Positions 1 to 12,422 of a stretch of DNA of 64,000 nt are shown here, in pieces. The stretch spans positions 77,958,347 to 78,022,346 of the forward strand of contig NC_037089.1 in assembly GCF_002994745.2 (NCBI RefSeq). The letters are read 5' to 3'. Numbering within the stretch: position 1 is the stretch's first letter; each line of letters starts with the position of its first letter. The notes beneath the pieces are model-generated. The model saw only the letters and a list, made by a program, of their open reading frames with translations, ran no database searches and was not told where the DNA came from. The stretch comes from Rosa chinensis. Its lineage: Eukaryota; Streptophyta; Magnoliopsida; Rosales; Rosaceae. The position numbers were made by a program, and so were the translations under genes.

Positions 1-2400
1 TATTTGCAAATAAATTACTAAATATCTTGATAAAGTATTTACGGATATTCATTACAAAGGATGAATACGGGATTGGATTGTTATAAGACAATACTAATTT
101 GGATCATTTCCTCTCTACCTTTTTTTTGTTTGCTTCCCAAGGTTAGCAAACAATACTAATTTGCTTAATTAATTCCAATTATGATGATTATTGTGTAATA
201 ATAATCATAATTTATTACATACTCTTGCTTAGTTCCCCTCACTTCCATCACAAAATTCTTTCAATCTTAGCTTCTAAGTATTTGTTTTAGCTAAATCTTG
301 CTAACCTTGCTAACAAGATCAATACCTAATCCACAATTTTGTTTTTGTCGCAAAGAAACTTGATTGATTTAAAAGGTAAATCGATATTAAATTTCAAAGA
401 AATTTACCGATATTTATGTATAAAAACCTAAATATCTTGATAAACTATTTAAACATGACCGACATTATATCTCAGAATAATCTACTAAGTCCAAAGTATC
501 TTTGACTTTATAATTTTGGATAGTCATAATAACAAACTATGCAAACTTCTTGATTTTTGAAATAATAATCATGTCTACTCTTTTTAGTTTAGTAAGTTTC
601 AATAATGTCAATACTTGTTCTTATTTTGTATCTTCTTCGTTAATAATTTTTTTCAACACGTTATATGGTGATTATAGGTTAATAATTGACCAAAAAAATT
701 ATGCTTATCTATTATTAGATGTAAATTTCATAACGAAAAAAATTTATGTTTAGTTGTTTTATTTTTCATTTTTGAATTTAAACGTATTGATTGATAATTG
801 AACATAATTTTAATAATTAGGCAATACCAGGTCAACACCACTATTAACTTATTAAGTGGCATCGTGCAGAATGAATTGATATCCCCACCGAAAACACTCT
901 CCAGATATCAAAAACCCTATCAAGAGTGATTGAACCGAAATCGACACATTGTTCATGTGACATCTTTGAAGTTTGAACTCTTATGCGTCACATAACGAAA
1001 CCCCACTTCCAAGTTCAATAAGCTTTGCAAGCATATGGCAACGGGGACAGTCCGGCCACGCTCCCCAAGCGCGCGTGAAACCGTTTTAATAGATATTTTT
1101 GAAATATTTTTGTTGCATTAAAGACCGTACACGGTCCAATAATAGCCGCCAGTTTTTTTCTATGGGCTTCACGTGTTATGTCGAATGCCATGTCATGGGC
1201 TTTCGTATCCAGCCAAGCACAGGCCCACAAAATGCAGAGACACACAGCTTCCTCTGCTTTTTTTTTTCAATAAATTCCAAGTATTACACAGAAAATAAGA
1301 AAAAAACTGTCATAATTTTTTTAACTCTTTTCCCCCGATAAAAGTGCTTTTTCTTTCTTTCTGATGGGGATCCGAAGAGCCCCGTTTGGATATAGGAAAG
1401 AGGTGGAGCTTAGTCGTAAAGTAAAACGTGTAGTGTGGGAATAAATTTTTAAGGGGGAAGAAAGCGGCTTTTGGAAAAAGCAATTTCTTTTTTTTTATCT
1501 CTTTGCAAAATTCTAACATAAAAAACAAAAGTCTTAAACAAATGAGAGAGAAAAATCATAGAATCTCATAAAAGTGAGGCAAGCGATGTTTAGCTGTCAT
1601 TCAATCACGGAATCACGGAATCTATCCCATAATAATACCCAGTTAGCCACCGACTCATTCACACTCCCAACCCTTCGTCGTTTTTTTTTTCCCCTCTTTT
1701 GTATTCGAAATTGATCTAATTTCAAACTATCAACATAATTTGTGAATTTCGACCAAAAAAAAAAACATAATTTGTGAATGACAAAAATATATGCATATGC
1801 ATAGATGATTAAATATATATTTTAAAATTAATATAAAAAAAAACATAATGTGACACGTCCGACCCACCAATCATATGATTTAACATGAATTACACTTTAA
1901 AATAACTCATTTTACAGCACAAAATATCTAAAATACTCACAACTCATCCCGTATTTCGTGATTAGTGAATCAGAATAAAAAATGTTATTTATCTCGACTT
2001 ACTCGCTCATTATGTTTTCCAATGTCAATTATTTTTGTTTTAAATTGTGTCTAACTTCTTTGTTCCGTTGTTGTCATGATTTCAAATACAAAGTTCTAAC
2101 CTTTGACCTCTGATTAAGAAAGGAAACATAATTATAATGTGATTTCATGGAACCAAATTACATTCATTTCCTCCTCGGATTCATTTTCCAGCATGGTCCT
2201 GCCGTCCTGATGTATGCAGCATTGGAGGCTTTTCCTTATCATATCCATATTCCGAATTGTTCCATTATTTGTTTAATGAACTGTGACATCAGTCACATAA
2301 CCTACGAAAGAGAAATTAGACCGACTTAGTTTGAAGGAGGAAAGAAAGACACAGATTTTTAACAATGAATAAGACTGTTTAAGTGTCACAATAACTCCCA

Positions 2401-2447
<47 letters not shown>

Positions 2448-3185
2448 ATCAAATTCAAACATGGATCTTCTTGTTGGCTGCTACAGTGCTTCCAAACACC
2501 AATCGACACCTTTGGTTTTTAAAATTATAATCATTTTAATAAGTCTCCTCCTTCTACGGATGTACCTTTTAATATTTCTTATTATATCAGCTACTCCAAC
2601 AACTCGAAATTTAATTTTATCCCAACTCATGTTCATACTCTAATCCTAACTTCATGTTCATACGCTCTTTCGCTAGGTCATTATTAGTCATCATTTGAGG
2701 TATTCCCAAGCATTCTTCTTATTTGTCCAACTATCTAGCTAACAAATGGCCATGCATCCCTATAAATTCTACTACTTGATTGGTCCTGAATTTTATCTGT
2801 TTGGGACCATATTCGTGCTAATCCAACCTAGCTACCAGTTCTAATTGGTTGGTTGAGCTAGTGACTATATTGTTATGTATTTATTCATGGGTCTTCGTCC
2901 TCCCAACGGTCACCCAGTCACACCCACTTAACTTGTCACAACTCTTCTATCAAGGTGTAAAAGGTCGGGTGGAAATTGACATTATATGCAAACCTCAAAT
3001 CAAAATTTGACATTTCAAAGCACTATTATGCGACCAACTAAATATATCGTTTTCTAGGGATCCTGGTTTGTTGTTAATGCATCAACACATGTAGACTAAC
3101 TGACAAAGAAAACTCCATTTGATGATGTACACTATTGCATGATGTTATTGAAATTAGATTACCACAACATAAAATCTATTTATAT
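1..3185. other. AT-rich intergenic region, no gene seen
   Basis: No reading frame here has a recognisable domain or convincing splice structure. The only clear structures are a short direct repeat (a 'ctaaatatcttgataaa' motif near 17-36 and again near 428-446) and a TA microsatellite at about 2403-2445. Confidence 0.6.
2403..2445. repeat. (TA)n microsatellite
   Basis: About 21 uninterrupted TA units in AT-rich intergenic DNA. No coding context. Confidence 0.95.
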
Positions 3186-3196
3186 TTATGTATCGA

Positions 3197-4158
3197 GAGT
3201 GAGAGTCTAATGAAAACTTTAAAATGAGGACTTTTAAATTAACAATTAGATGATATATGACGGATTCTATCCACCGTCAGTGTAAAAACACTAACGTGCG
3301 TGAGATCACGCTCCTACTATTTTAATACTGAAATAATTGCAATCAATTTTAGATCCCATAAGAGCATGGAGCTTCTGATCTGCAAGCTGCCGTTCCAGAG
3401 ACTTGTGAGGAAGATTGCTCAGGATTTCAAGACCAATCTCCGGTTCCAGAGCAGCTTCAGGAGGCGGCGGAGGAGAGGCTTCACAAGTAGGTCAGTGGTG
3501 CGGATATTGAGATGCAAAATTAGCAAATTTCCTGCTTTTATCTGATCGGCAACCAAACTTGTTAATGTGAACTTTCAAATTAAACAAAATTTTTGTGGGT
3601 CTCAACTTTTGAAGATGAATTTCACCAAATCAATACACGAATCAAAGTTAACAGCAATATCATAATTCTCAGATCATATTTCAAAGAAATTAAAGAACCA
3701 TATTACATCAAAAAAAAAAAAAAAACCATATGTGTAAGTGATTAAATTTTTTTTGAATAAAAATAAGAAAAATTCTCTTGTGGTGACTAAAGGGTGCTGG
3801 TTCTTAAACGATAATGAATTCCGACGACGAACCAGAAGGAGACTTTGGTGGTTGGCGCAGTGGTTCTCTCTCAAAGGAATGATAGGTTTATCACTGATGT
3901 TGGTTGTCTCGGTGGTGGAGAGGTGCAGGTGGGTGGTTATGTTCGGGCCACGTGGTTGTCATGCAATATTTTTAAGTTTTGACCTCAAGCACGTGACTAG
4001 CACGCTGCCAGTGTCCATGCATTGACGGTGCATGAAATACGTTCCCTTTGTAGAATTAATATTTCAACTAAAATTAGAATTACTCATCAAACCATTGATT
4101 CGAAAATCCTCAATTAGTCCTCATTTTAAAGTCCTGAATAAGTGAATAGAGTCTCTCC
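3197..4158. mobile_element. Pack-MULE-like non-autonomous element (962 bp)
   Basis: The sequence is bounded by an 11-bp direct repeat TTATGTATCGA (3186-3196 and 4159-4169), in the 9-11 bp range of Mutator-like target duplications. The ends are imperfect inverted repeats: left GAGTGAGAGTCTAATG, right (reverse strand) GGAGAGACTCTATTC. Both then reach a shared ACTTTAAAATGAGGAC block. No transposase is present. The interior holds a histone H3 gene fragment at 3360-3473, which makes this look like a gene-carrying MULE. The inverted repeats are imperfect, so the superfamily is inferred mainly from duplication length. Confidence 0.6.
3360..3473 (+). pseudogene. Histone H3 gene fragment (captured, broken)
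   Basis: Frame from 3360 reads [16 protein letters not shown], then [16 protein letters not shown]. This is the central alpha-N/alpha-1 part of histone H3 (family form [31 protein letters not shown]), with T>M, R>C, E>K and D>N changes. After the Ser-Ser codons about 13 nt of the expected Ala-Val-Ala-Ala stretch are missing. The next H3 codons (LQEAAE) therefore continue out of frame and are read as an Arg run. There is no N-terminal tail and no C-terminal half. It lies inside the MULE-like element and is very unlikely to be functional. Confidence 0.8.
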
Positions 4159-4187
4159 TTATGTATCGATACATTAACTCATACTAG

Positions 4188-4219
4188 CCTTCCTGCACGC
4201 GCGATGCGCGTGCGGAAGG
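4188..4219 (-). repeat. Helitron 3' terminal hairpin
   Basis: The arms CCTTCC-T-GCACGCGC and GCGCGTGC-GGAAGG pair as 14 bp with one bulged T and a 3-nt loop. The hairpin abuts the CTAG end at 4184-4187, where a Helitron termination hairpin is expected. Confidence 0.9.
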
Positions 4220-4332
4220 GCTGCGCTCGCGCGTGCGTATTGTCCTTCCTTTCTTGCTACGCATGCTTGAAATGTACGTTACTCATGAGTGAAATATAAT
4301 TTCTGTGTTGCATGTTACCTAACTCTTTGAAT

Positions 4333-4367
4333 GGTGTACGTAGTTTGTGGGATGAATTTTATCCATT
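4333..4367 (+). repeat. Inverted 35-bp copy of helicase coding sequence
   Basis: These 35 bases match the reverse complement of 6709-6743 (part of the helicase gene coding GVRSLWDEFYPF) with only two mismatches. A block just downstream (about 4373-4405, containing gcgctcgcgtgtgcg) resembles the sequence just inside the terminal hairpin (about 4210-4240). The 3' region of the Helitron thus carries a small inverted self-copy followed by a hairpin-proximal repeat. Confidence 0.8.
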
Positions 4368-5087
4368 TCTGTGCAGAAGGATCGCGCTCGCGTGTGCGAT
4401 TAGGTTCTGTGTTTTTTTTTATTATTTGCGGGCTATTATCTTTGTACGATGTTTTCACTATTACTTTTGCATCTTAAATGTGTCTACTTCCAATCTAGTG
4501 CCGTAACTATTATGAAGCCGCATCTTTAATTTTATATAAGAAAACCTCGAAAGTGCGAGGAAATTTAAAAAAAAAAAAAAAAAAAAAAAACACTTAGTCA
4601 AGGGGACGTGAAAGCCTTATCCCTTGAAAAAAAGTTTGCACCGGACAAAGAGACCCTCTTAATCCTCTACAAACTAAGTTGAGCTTCTACTACCATTACC
4701 TAAGAAACAATGACTTCCAATAACAGTGGAAAAAAAAAGGCATCTCATATATTTGCTGTTTGTACCCAGATTAAATAAACACAAATGACAATGATAAGAA
4801 AAAAAAAAACTAACAAAATATAAGTACCTTATATAATGCTGCCAATACAAAAAGCTTTAAAAATATAATAAAAAGTATTATGATCACCGTAACATGAAGA
4901 CCAGTTTCTACACACCTGCATTCATTCTTTTTCCTTTGAAAAGTTATCTTCCTTGCTGCTCTTAAGATTAGCAATCTCACGGTGTCCTGAAAAATATAAA
5001 TGTCTTAAATATGCAGATTTATCAACATAAAAAATTTTCTTTTATAAAAAAAATAATCAATTGTCTTAGGTACCTTCTAAAATTGCA

Positions 5088-8000
5088 TTATGTGGAAGGA
5101 AGCAAAATTTCTTTATACACAACGTTTGCTGTGAATACCCCTTCCTCACCCTCTAATGAACCTTTTTTTACCAAAACTTTGGTGCTTGCCTCTGAAACTC
5201 CTCTCGATAAAGCCACGTACAGTTGTCCATGGCTGAACACATGATCAGGAAGGTAAATACCAACATTTGGTATTGTCTGGCCTTGTGATTTATTTATGGT
5301 AAGTGCAAAACTCAACTTTACGGGGAACTGCTTTCTTGTCATCTCAAACGGGAGTCCAGAACTTTCGGCACTCTTAAGAGCGATTCTTGGCAAGAAAATT
5401 CTAGTTCCCGAAAAATGTCCTGTTAAAATCTCTGCATCAATTAGATTGTTATATGCTCCGCGGCAAGTCAATCTTGTACCGTTGCACAACCCCATCTTTG
5501 GGTCAATATTCCTCAAAAGCATAATTGGGGCACCTTTCTTTATAATCAACTGATGTGGCGGCATACCAGAAGGTGAAATCGAATTTAAAAATTCTTGTTG
5601 ATACATATTTCTGGTGTCATCCTCAACTGAGTCGAAAGAGTATAAGATTCGTTCAGGCCCTGGAAAGTGTTGTATGATTCTTTCATTGAGTACGTCAACA
5701 TCATCATTTTTTGGAGTAATTATTGCTCTTTCAACCATGTACCCGGCATCATTTACATGACGATCCAAATTAGGGAAGACTTGATTAACCAACTGGTTGA
5801 TTGATTCTTCATTCTCCCATGGTATGATCATGGGCCAAGGTATTTGTATTATGTCTTCAACCACAGTTGGTTGTTCTCCATTACCAACACGAAGTAAGAA
5901 CTCTGAGAAATCTGGATCGTTGATGGATCTCATATTCTGTGTCAAACGAAGAATCTTCACATCCTTCCAAAATGAAGCATTAATCAAACTGGCTTGCACC
6001 ATCTCAGATCTCGTACCCTTATGGATAACAGGAAGAACTTGTCGGAAATCACCCCCGAAGATCATCACCTTTCCTCCAAATGGCAAATCGACACTTGTTA
6101 TGTCTCTAAATGTTCGATCAAGAGCTTCAAACCCATATCGATTCATCATTGGTGCTTCATCCCAAACAATTGCCGATGACTTTCTTATCAACTCTGCTAA
6201 ATCAGATTGTTTACTAATACAACATGTTGAAGATGCATCAAGATTAAGAGGAATTTTAAACCTAGAGTGTGCCGTCCTCCCACCAGGTAGTATTATTGCT
6301 GCTATGCCAGAAGTTGCTGTTGCCAATACAATATGATCATTGCTTCTCAAGCTTGCTAATAATGCACGATATAAGTATGTCTTTCCAGTTCCTCCTGGAC
6401 CATCAACAAAAAATATGGCATTGTCATGACACTCAATAGCAGATATTATGGAATTGTATGCAAAAGTTTGATCCTCATTCAAATGATGAACCGCATCACG
6501 GTCTTCTTGAGGAATGTTAATTGAAATTTCATCTTGTATTAGCCTTGGCATTGAAGAATTTTCACCACCATCTTGAGTCATTTCTGGCAAGTCATAATCA
6601 AAGACGGACTTACTGTGTTGCACCAACAACTCGTTCAAGTCTCGTAAAAGTCTATTTGTGATACGTACATTGTCCGTGGTGCTCGAAGAAGGATAATCCT
6701 CTATCATGAATGGATAAAATTCATCCCACAAACTGCGTACTCCATGGGGCATGCAATAAACCAGGATGGTAACAAACAATCTTCTTAAAGATGACGGCAT
6801 ACGTATATTAGAGGCCTCACGTAGACATTGTCTAATACTTTCATCATCTTCTAACAAACCACGTTCTTCAACTGCTTTCTTGAATGTCGGTTGTAAGACC
6901 CCATCAACTGTCCTTAAATCCTCAAATGACTTAGGTCCTCGAACATGATTAAGAAGAACACGCAAGTAAAACTTTTCTCCTTCTGAAGGTGACACTGTGT
7001 AAATTCTTCCAATGACTTTTTGGTTGGTCTCCCTTGCTTCCCATGTTTTAAGTCTCCCATCCCATTTGTAATGCTCAGGAAACTCTCGATATAAGTATTG
7101 ACGTGCACTTTCAAAATAAGCATTCTTAGTAAAAAATTCTGTGAGCATTGTCATCGAGCTTCTTTCATTTGCCAGAATTGCTGTTACACTTTCAGTGGCA
7201 TTAAAGAAAACATTGTGTCGATTTGGAAGATGAATTTGCAATCGTTCCACTGATGGATACATTCGATTCATCACGAATTTAAACATCCTCCACAAAGCTT
7301 CTGGTGCACAAACCCATCTTGCATCAACAAAGTTTCTTATTTCATCTTGATTTGCTTCAGGCCGAACTTCAAATGTTACTCTGTCTGGACCTTTGTAGAC
7401 ATATTTATACAAATACTTGACGCTCTTAATGCTGCAACAAATTTCCACATTGATATGACAATCATATTTTGTGAGTAACCATGGATTATAGGGGATAACC
7501 CAACTATTATCCAGTGGTCTATTTTGATTGCCATTAGATTGCATATCTGATTGATTATCTCGTCTACGATAAACAGGATAAGAATCATTTCCTTGAAATG
7601 TGGTTACTGAAAATGGCTTTGGATAGCCTCGTTTGCAGCTCCCACGCTTCATACATGGAGCAGTTCGCCTATGTACCCCACATGGACCGTGTATCATGTG
7701 CCCCAACACTGCATTGTATAACTCTGGCTCTTCATTTTGATTTGGAATTTCAGCCCGAACAATGTGGTCATAATCATCTGGGTTGTTTAGTTTATCATCG
7801 TCACTCAACATGAGAAGCATATGAACATGTGGGAGACCACGTTTTTGAAACTCGATGACATATACGTATGCAACAATAGTACCCAAGACTCCTTTTTAAT
7901 AACATCATTCTTTAACTCTTCAAATTTGGCACGAAAAATTCGAGTAGTTAGATCCGGGCGATCTTGTGCCACTTGACCAGGTAATAACTCTGCAGTTATT

Positions 8001-10313
8001 TCTTCCCAATTTGGATTACATGTCATTGTGAGAAAAATATCCGGTTTTCCATATTTTTGGACTAAAGCCATTGCATCCTGATATCTTTGGTGCATATCAC
8101 GTGGACTTCCAATAAAAGATGATGGTAAAATAGTCTTGCGACCAATGTTACCTGTTTTCAATGCATTTGATTCATCTCTACTAAAACAAACTAACTTGTA
8201 TAATAAAAAAAAAAAAAAAAATAAAATAAAAAAATTTAAATTAAAAAATTAAAAGTTGAAAAAACTCATACCTGCATTATTTTCACCAGCATTAAGTGAG
8301 TCATGTAGTCCGTCATACAACTCACGTCGAAGAGTACTTTGATTGCTGCGAATCCATCTCAACTTTTGTGTTTCAATTTTGACGTAATTATCCACGACAT
8401 ATTGTTGCAATAGACGGCCCCCTCGGAGTAAAAGTGAATCATCATATTGACGGATCTGAAATGATAAATTTAGTAGTTAACGTGATATTCTTAATCATTC
8501 ACAAAAATAGAATACAGGGATGTCCTTTAAGATTATTATTTTTAATTCATAGTAAAAAGATGAAGGAAAATTTATTCACCTGCAAAATATACGCATAATA
8601 GTCACGACACGTCAATTTTTGACCATTATTATTCCTACTATTCACATCCCATCCATATGTTCCATATGGGAACAATAATGGATACTGTAAGGGATCATAG
8701 TACCCAACACAATCTCGAATATTTAGAAGCTGGCCTTGCTTTGTTTGCACAACAATATCACGACCTGTCAGATTTTCCACATCATTTGTACCCACTATTA
8801 TTGCAGCAACCTGGGATGCTGAAGGCAAACTGTACTGATGTTGGTTTGCAGCTTGCTCTCTAATGATGAGTCTGCAATTTTGCAAATCCGGACGCTGAGC
8901 TAGGTGATGAAATGTTTGCACAAATGGGTTATGTTGATTCAAAATTCTCTGTATTTTTTCAACCACATCTCTATGTAATGCTGCATTCTCCAGCATACGA
9001 TTGTCCACTTCATGGTCAGTATCATATATATACAATTGTAGATATCTTGGTCTATCATTGACATTTGGTAGAAGACTTCCTATCTTATGATATATGGATC
9101 CCTGAGCACGAAATGTGAAAGTACCACCCCCGGTTGCAAGACTTTCATCGACATGCACACCCATTGATGTGAATGAAAATACATGGTTGTAGGCTCGAAT
9201 GTTTTGCCTAAAATGGGCTCCTTGTGGAGATTCAGAGGAGAATAGCTCGATCATATCTGGAGGAGAATGTATGGGAGGCAAGACAATCTTTCCATGGGAG
9301 CAACACATGTCTCTACTTTCGTGATAGAATAAACGGGCATGACAATGTGGACATGTCGTCGATGCTGGCAACTGAAATTTTGTGACTCTGATGGCCTCAT
9401 TAAAATTTCTAGCACAATTATGAGTTCCGCGCCCGCGCCTGCGTCCGCGACCTCTACCACGTGCTTGTGCAGTAACATTACTACGTGGCCTATTGTTTGG
9501 ATGAATAGGATCGAGACTACTTCCTGTTTTTAAATAGTAATGTTAACAATAAGCTACTATATTTTTAAGTGGTAATGTTAACAATAAGCTACTATAGTCA
9601 CACACATAATAATTTTAGATTTATAAATTACTTGTGCTGCACATGTAAATTGTATTGTTCGAATAATTTCTTGTATTCGAACATGAGCAGTAATAAATGG
9701 TAGTGAAATTCAACAGCTTTAGTAATTTTTTTTTTTGCCAGGAAAGGAACTAAAAAGCTTGTTTTCTTTAATTTTTTTTTTCATTGTTCGATCCTTGTCT
9801 ATACTATTGATAAAAAAGTTTTGTATTTCAGCAAATTATGAACTACATAAAAAACGATAGTGTTTGCTAACAAATATAAGAATTGAGACACACGAATTGA
9901 ATAAAAATATTCAATAATCAATTAGTGGTGCTTGGTTTTTTTTGAAAAGATTTAATACATTCTAGTTCTAGAAAGCCAAGTCAGTAAGTTACCCTCCCTT
10001 GCTTCCACTTGATTTCCATTGTTACTTATATTTTCCATAGTTCGCCGCATTTGATAATTGGCGCGTCTTCGGGCTGAACACTCAGCTCGTTGTGAGGAAT
10101 TTAATGACCGTCGCCTTTCTCTTTGTCGGGCATTCCTACGATGCCTTTCTGCCTCTAATGCCTGTAGCATTGTGTTTCCCTATATTGTTAACCACATAAA
10201 CATAATAATATCAATTATCTTTCTCAAACCTATCTAGCAATGGAAGTCAGAACTTGTGAATGTACCTGATCTCCATTAGGTGGCGGCTGAAGAGACCGTG
10301 ACGAAGAAGCCAT
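5088..10313 (-). pseudogene. Helitron Rep-helicase (RepHel), five exons, one frameshift
   Basis: Model: complement(join(5088..8190, 8272..8455, 8580..9523, 9993..10179, 10266..10313)). All junctions are GT-AG and phases agree. The protein would be about 1,488 residues. The first exon codes MASSSRSLQPPPNGDQ. Exon 2 is Arg-rich (the usual Helitron N terminus), exon 3 has a CPHCHARLF zinc-finger-like motif, and exon 5 has TCNPNWEEI and the HUH motif HVHMLL with the nearby Tyr pair YLYKYVYK. The Pif1-type helicase follows: Walker A GPGGTGKT, Walker B VWDEAPM, GGDFRQVLPV, LTQNMR, LTINKSQGQT and YVALSRG. Relative to the family, one base is missing in the A/G run at about 7887-7897, between the NPNW and HUH motifs. 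That separates the N-terminal part from the catalytic part. The run is homopolymeric, so a sequencing error is possible. Confidence 0.85.
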
Positions 10314-10808
10314 TTAACCAATGCGTACTTCACTGGAAGCATACCATAATTCAGCAACTATGTCTTGAGACCTATAAATGTAGTTTTAGTTTGATATCAA
10401 ACCACTACCTGAAAAAAGTTCAACACACCAACCAATTGACAAAAAACAAAATACAAATTGAAACCATGTATGAAAATTGGGCATCCAAATAAAACTTGGG
10501 AACCCAATGTATACCAGCAGAAGTAACTGATACATGAGAAAAAGACATAATGTTTATTGAAATTCAGTTGCTTACCAGTCCTTTTTTTTTGGAAGCAAAC
10601 CACCTGACTTTGTTTGTCAATAGTCTTCACAACTCTAGTATTAATAACAAAGTAAATCAGAGAACAAAAGAAAAGAGATGGAGAGATTTTGAAATTCATT
10701 AAAAAGAGTACCTTAAAACTTGTAGATGTATTCTTCTTTATTTCGTCAACAAAGTTTATGATTTTAAATGTCCTGCACCCCAAAAACAATATAAGGAAAA
10801 AAAAATAA

Positions 10809-11053
10809 ATGACCTTTGTACTAATGGGAAAATCTATTAATTTAAGGAGGATACTGCATTCTCATGACGACTGCAACTCATGTAACATTCCATGCACCTA
10901 CCCACAGATTTGCAGCAATGATGTCTTAGTAACATCAATGACCTCTGTACTACTGACAAAATCTACTAATTTAAACATATATACTGCATTCTCATGACCA
11001 CTGCAACTCTCATGTAACATTCCACGCACCTTACCCACAGATTTGCAGCAATC
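10809..11053. repeat. Imperfect tandem duplication of about 115 bp
   Basis: Copy 1 is at 10809-10920 and copy 2 at 10938-11053. Both run from ATGACCT(T/C)TGTACTA to CAGATTTGCAGCAAT. They lie in the Helitron leader, upstream of the Rep-helicase start. No coding meaning was seen. Confidence 0.8.
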
Positions 11054-11584
11054 AGCTACTCCCCAGCTACCTTTGCAACATCAATCAAAGCCCCAACTTG
11101 ATTTGTGTAGGGTATACGCGCACCGAGCGAAGCAATTCAGTGGTTTGCTTCACCGTTGCCTATGAACTCTCAACTTTACTGCCACCACAGAGCATCTGAA
11201 ATCAATTTTACTAAGTAAAACAAAATCAAAGTAAAGCGAAGCACTCAATAAGCAGAAAGTCACCTCATTTTGTTTGTTAAGAATCTTCACAGTTTCAGTA
11301 TTAGAAACAAAAGTAAAGGAAACAAATAACAACCCTCTATAATCAATTTTGACCGGTAAACAATATTAGAAATTAAGATTAGAAAAAGCCAACAACATGA
11401 ATGAGGTAGAAGACATAGAGAGATGTGGCCTTGAATGATTAACTTTGAGCAATAAAAAGAACACAATTTGCTCAAAGTTACCAATTCTCCTCTCTCAAAT
11501 GATGCATACACAACCAATCATAAATTAAGTGTAAAAGAAAACTACAAACCAATGGAATTGCTAATCAAGCATGTAATGGCATAC

Positions 11585-11727
11585 CTAATAAGGACTTGAA
11601 TTCCAATTTCATCAACCTTCCTAAGATCCTTACTTCCAATTGTTGCTGATAACTCTAAAAGAGGGGCTGGGTTAAGGCCTATGCTGGAATCAATAGCTGC
11701 ATTAACATGAAGGTATTGCACATCTAG
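11585..11727 (-). pseudogene. Captured porin (VDAC) exon inside the Helitron
   Basis: On the minus strand a 143-nt exon-like block has an acceptor (TTGCAG) before it and a donor (GTATGCC) after it. It reads LDVQYLHVNAAIDSSIG, then LNPAPLLELSATIGSKDL. This resembles the central beta-strand segment of plant mitochondrial outer-membrane porins (VDAC; family pattern VQY.H..A.I..SIGL...PLLELS..IGS). The last 13 or so residues (RKVDEIGIQV...) no longer match the family glycine pattern. No other porin exon was convincingly found nearby, so this is a captured fragment. The assignment is from memory of the family. Confidence 0.65.
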
Positions 11728-12422
11728 CTGCAATCACATAAAGAACAATAAAGATATGAACTGATTCTAGAAATCAATTAATATAACCTTAGAACTCTGT
11801 CCAAATTTGATACCTTTTTTTTTTTTTTTGTAACGACCAAATTTGATACCTTAATTGCTCACTGATTCTCACCAATCCTGTTACACATATAACAACACCA
11901 TTAGTAGAATCGAAGGAATTTATTTTTCTTGTTTCCCTTTTTCTGGGATGTACCAGAAAAAAGAAAAAGAAAAAGAAAAAAAAACAAAGAGTACGATTAT
12001 ACCTTCTAAACACGATTCAGTTGAGTGCTCTTCCGAACCAAATCGAAATCCAAATTGAAATTGCAGGAATTTGATTCTCTTCTTTTTCCTTGTTCTGGGT
12101 TGATCATCCATCTTGCCTCTTTTATAGCTGGTAAATCGTGGTGAGCCCATTGAGCGCCGATAACTTCCCACGTTCGTGTTAAGATCGTGAGTTTTCTGGT
12201 TGGTTATTACCGGTGAAGGAGGCAATTCTCAGTTGAGTGGGTATTTCGTGCGTCTCCCACGTCCGACTCTCTCCCCGGATAAACAAATTCAATTTCTTTT
12301 TGTTTGGTTTTTTTACAGTAATAACCTTGTGTTTGTTTGTCAGAGTCAGATGAAATATGGGTAAATTCGGCAGTTCAAAATTTGGTGAAGCTTTTAGACG
12401 CTTCGCTTTATTGTAGTAGAGA

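Larger units (their letters stand above)
4184..12422 (-). mobile_element. Helitron, structurally complete (8.24 kb)
   Basis: On the minus strand the 5' end at 12422 reads TCTCTACTACAATAAAG and the 3' end at 4187-4184 reads CTAG. The neighbouring host bases are A before TC and T after CTAG, the A|T insertion rule of Helitrons. A GC-rich hairpin lies directly next to CTAG. No target duplication is present, as expected. Inside is a spliced Rep-helicase gene (5088-10313) and, upstream of it, a captured porin exon. The Rep-helicase has one frameshift, so this copy may be defective. Order on the minus strand: 5' end, leader with captured exon, Rep-helicase, about 0.9 kb 3' region, hairpin, CTAG. 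Confidence 0.9.

Noticed and set aside
5296..6336. Plus-strand frames opposite the helicase (up to 179 codons)
   Set aside because: They are antisense shadows of the conserved RepHel exon.
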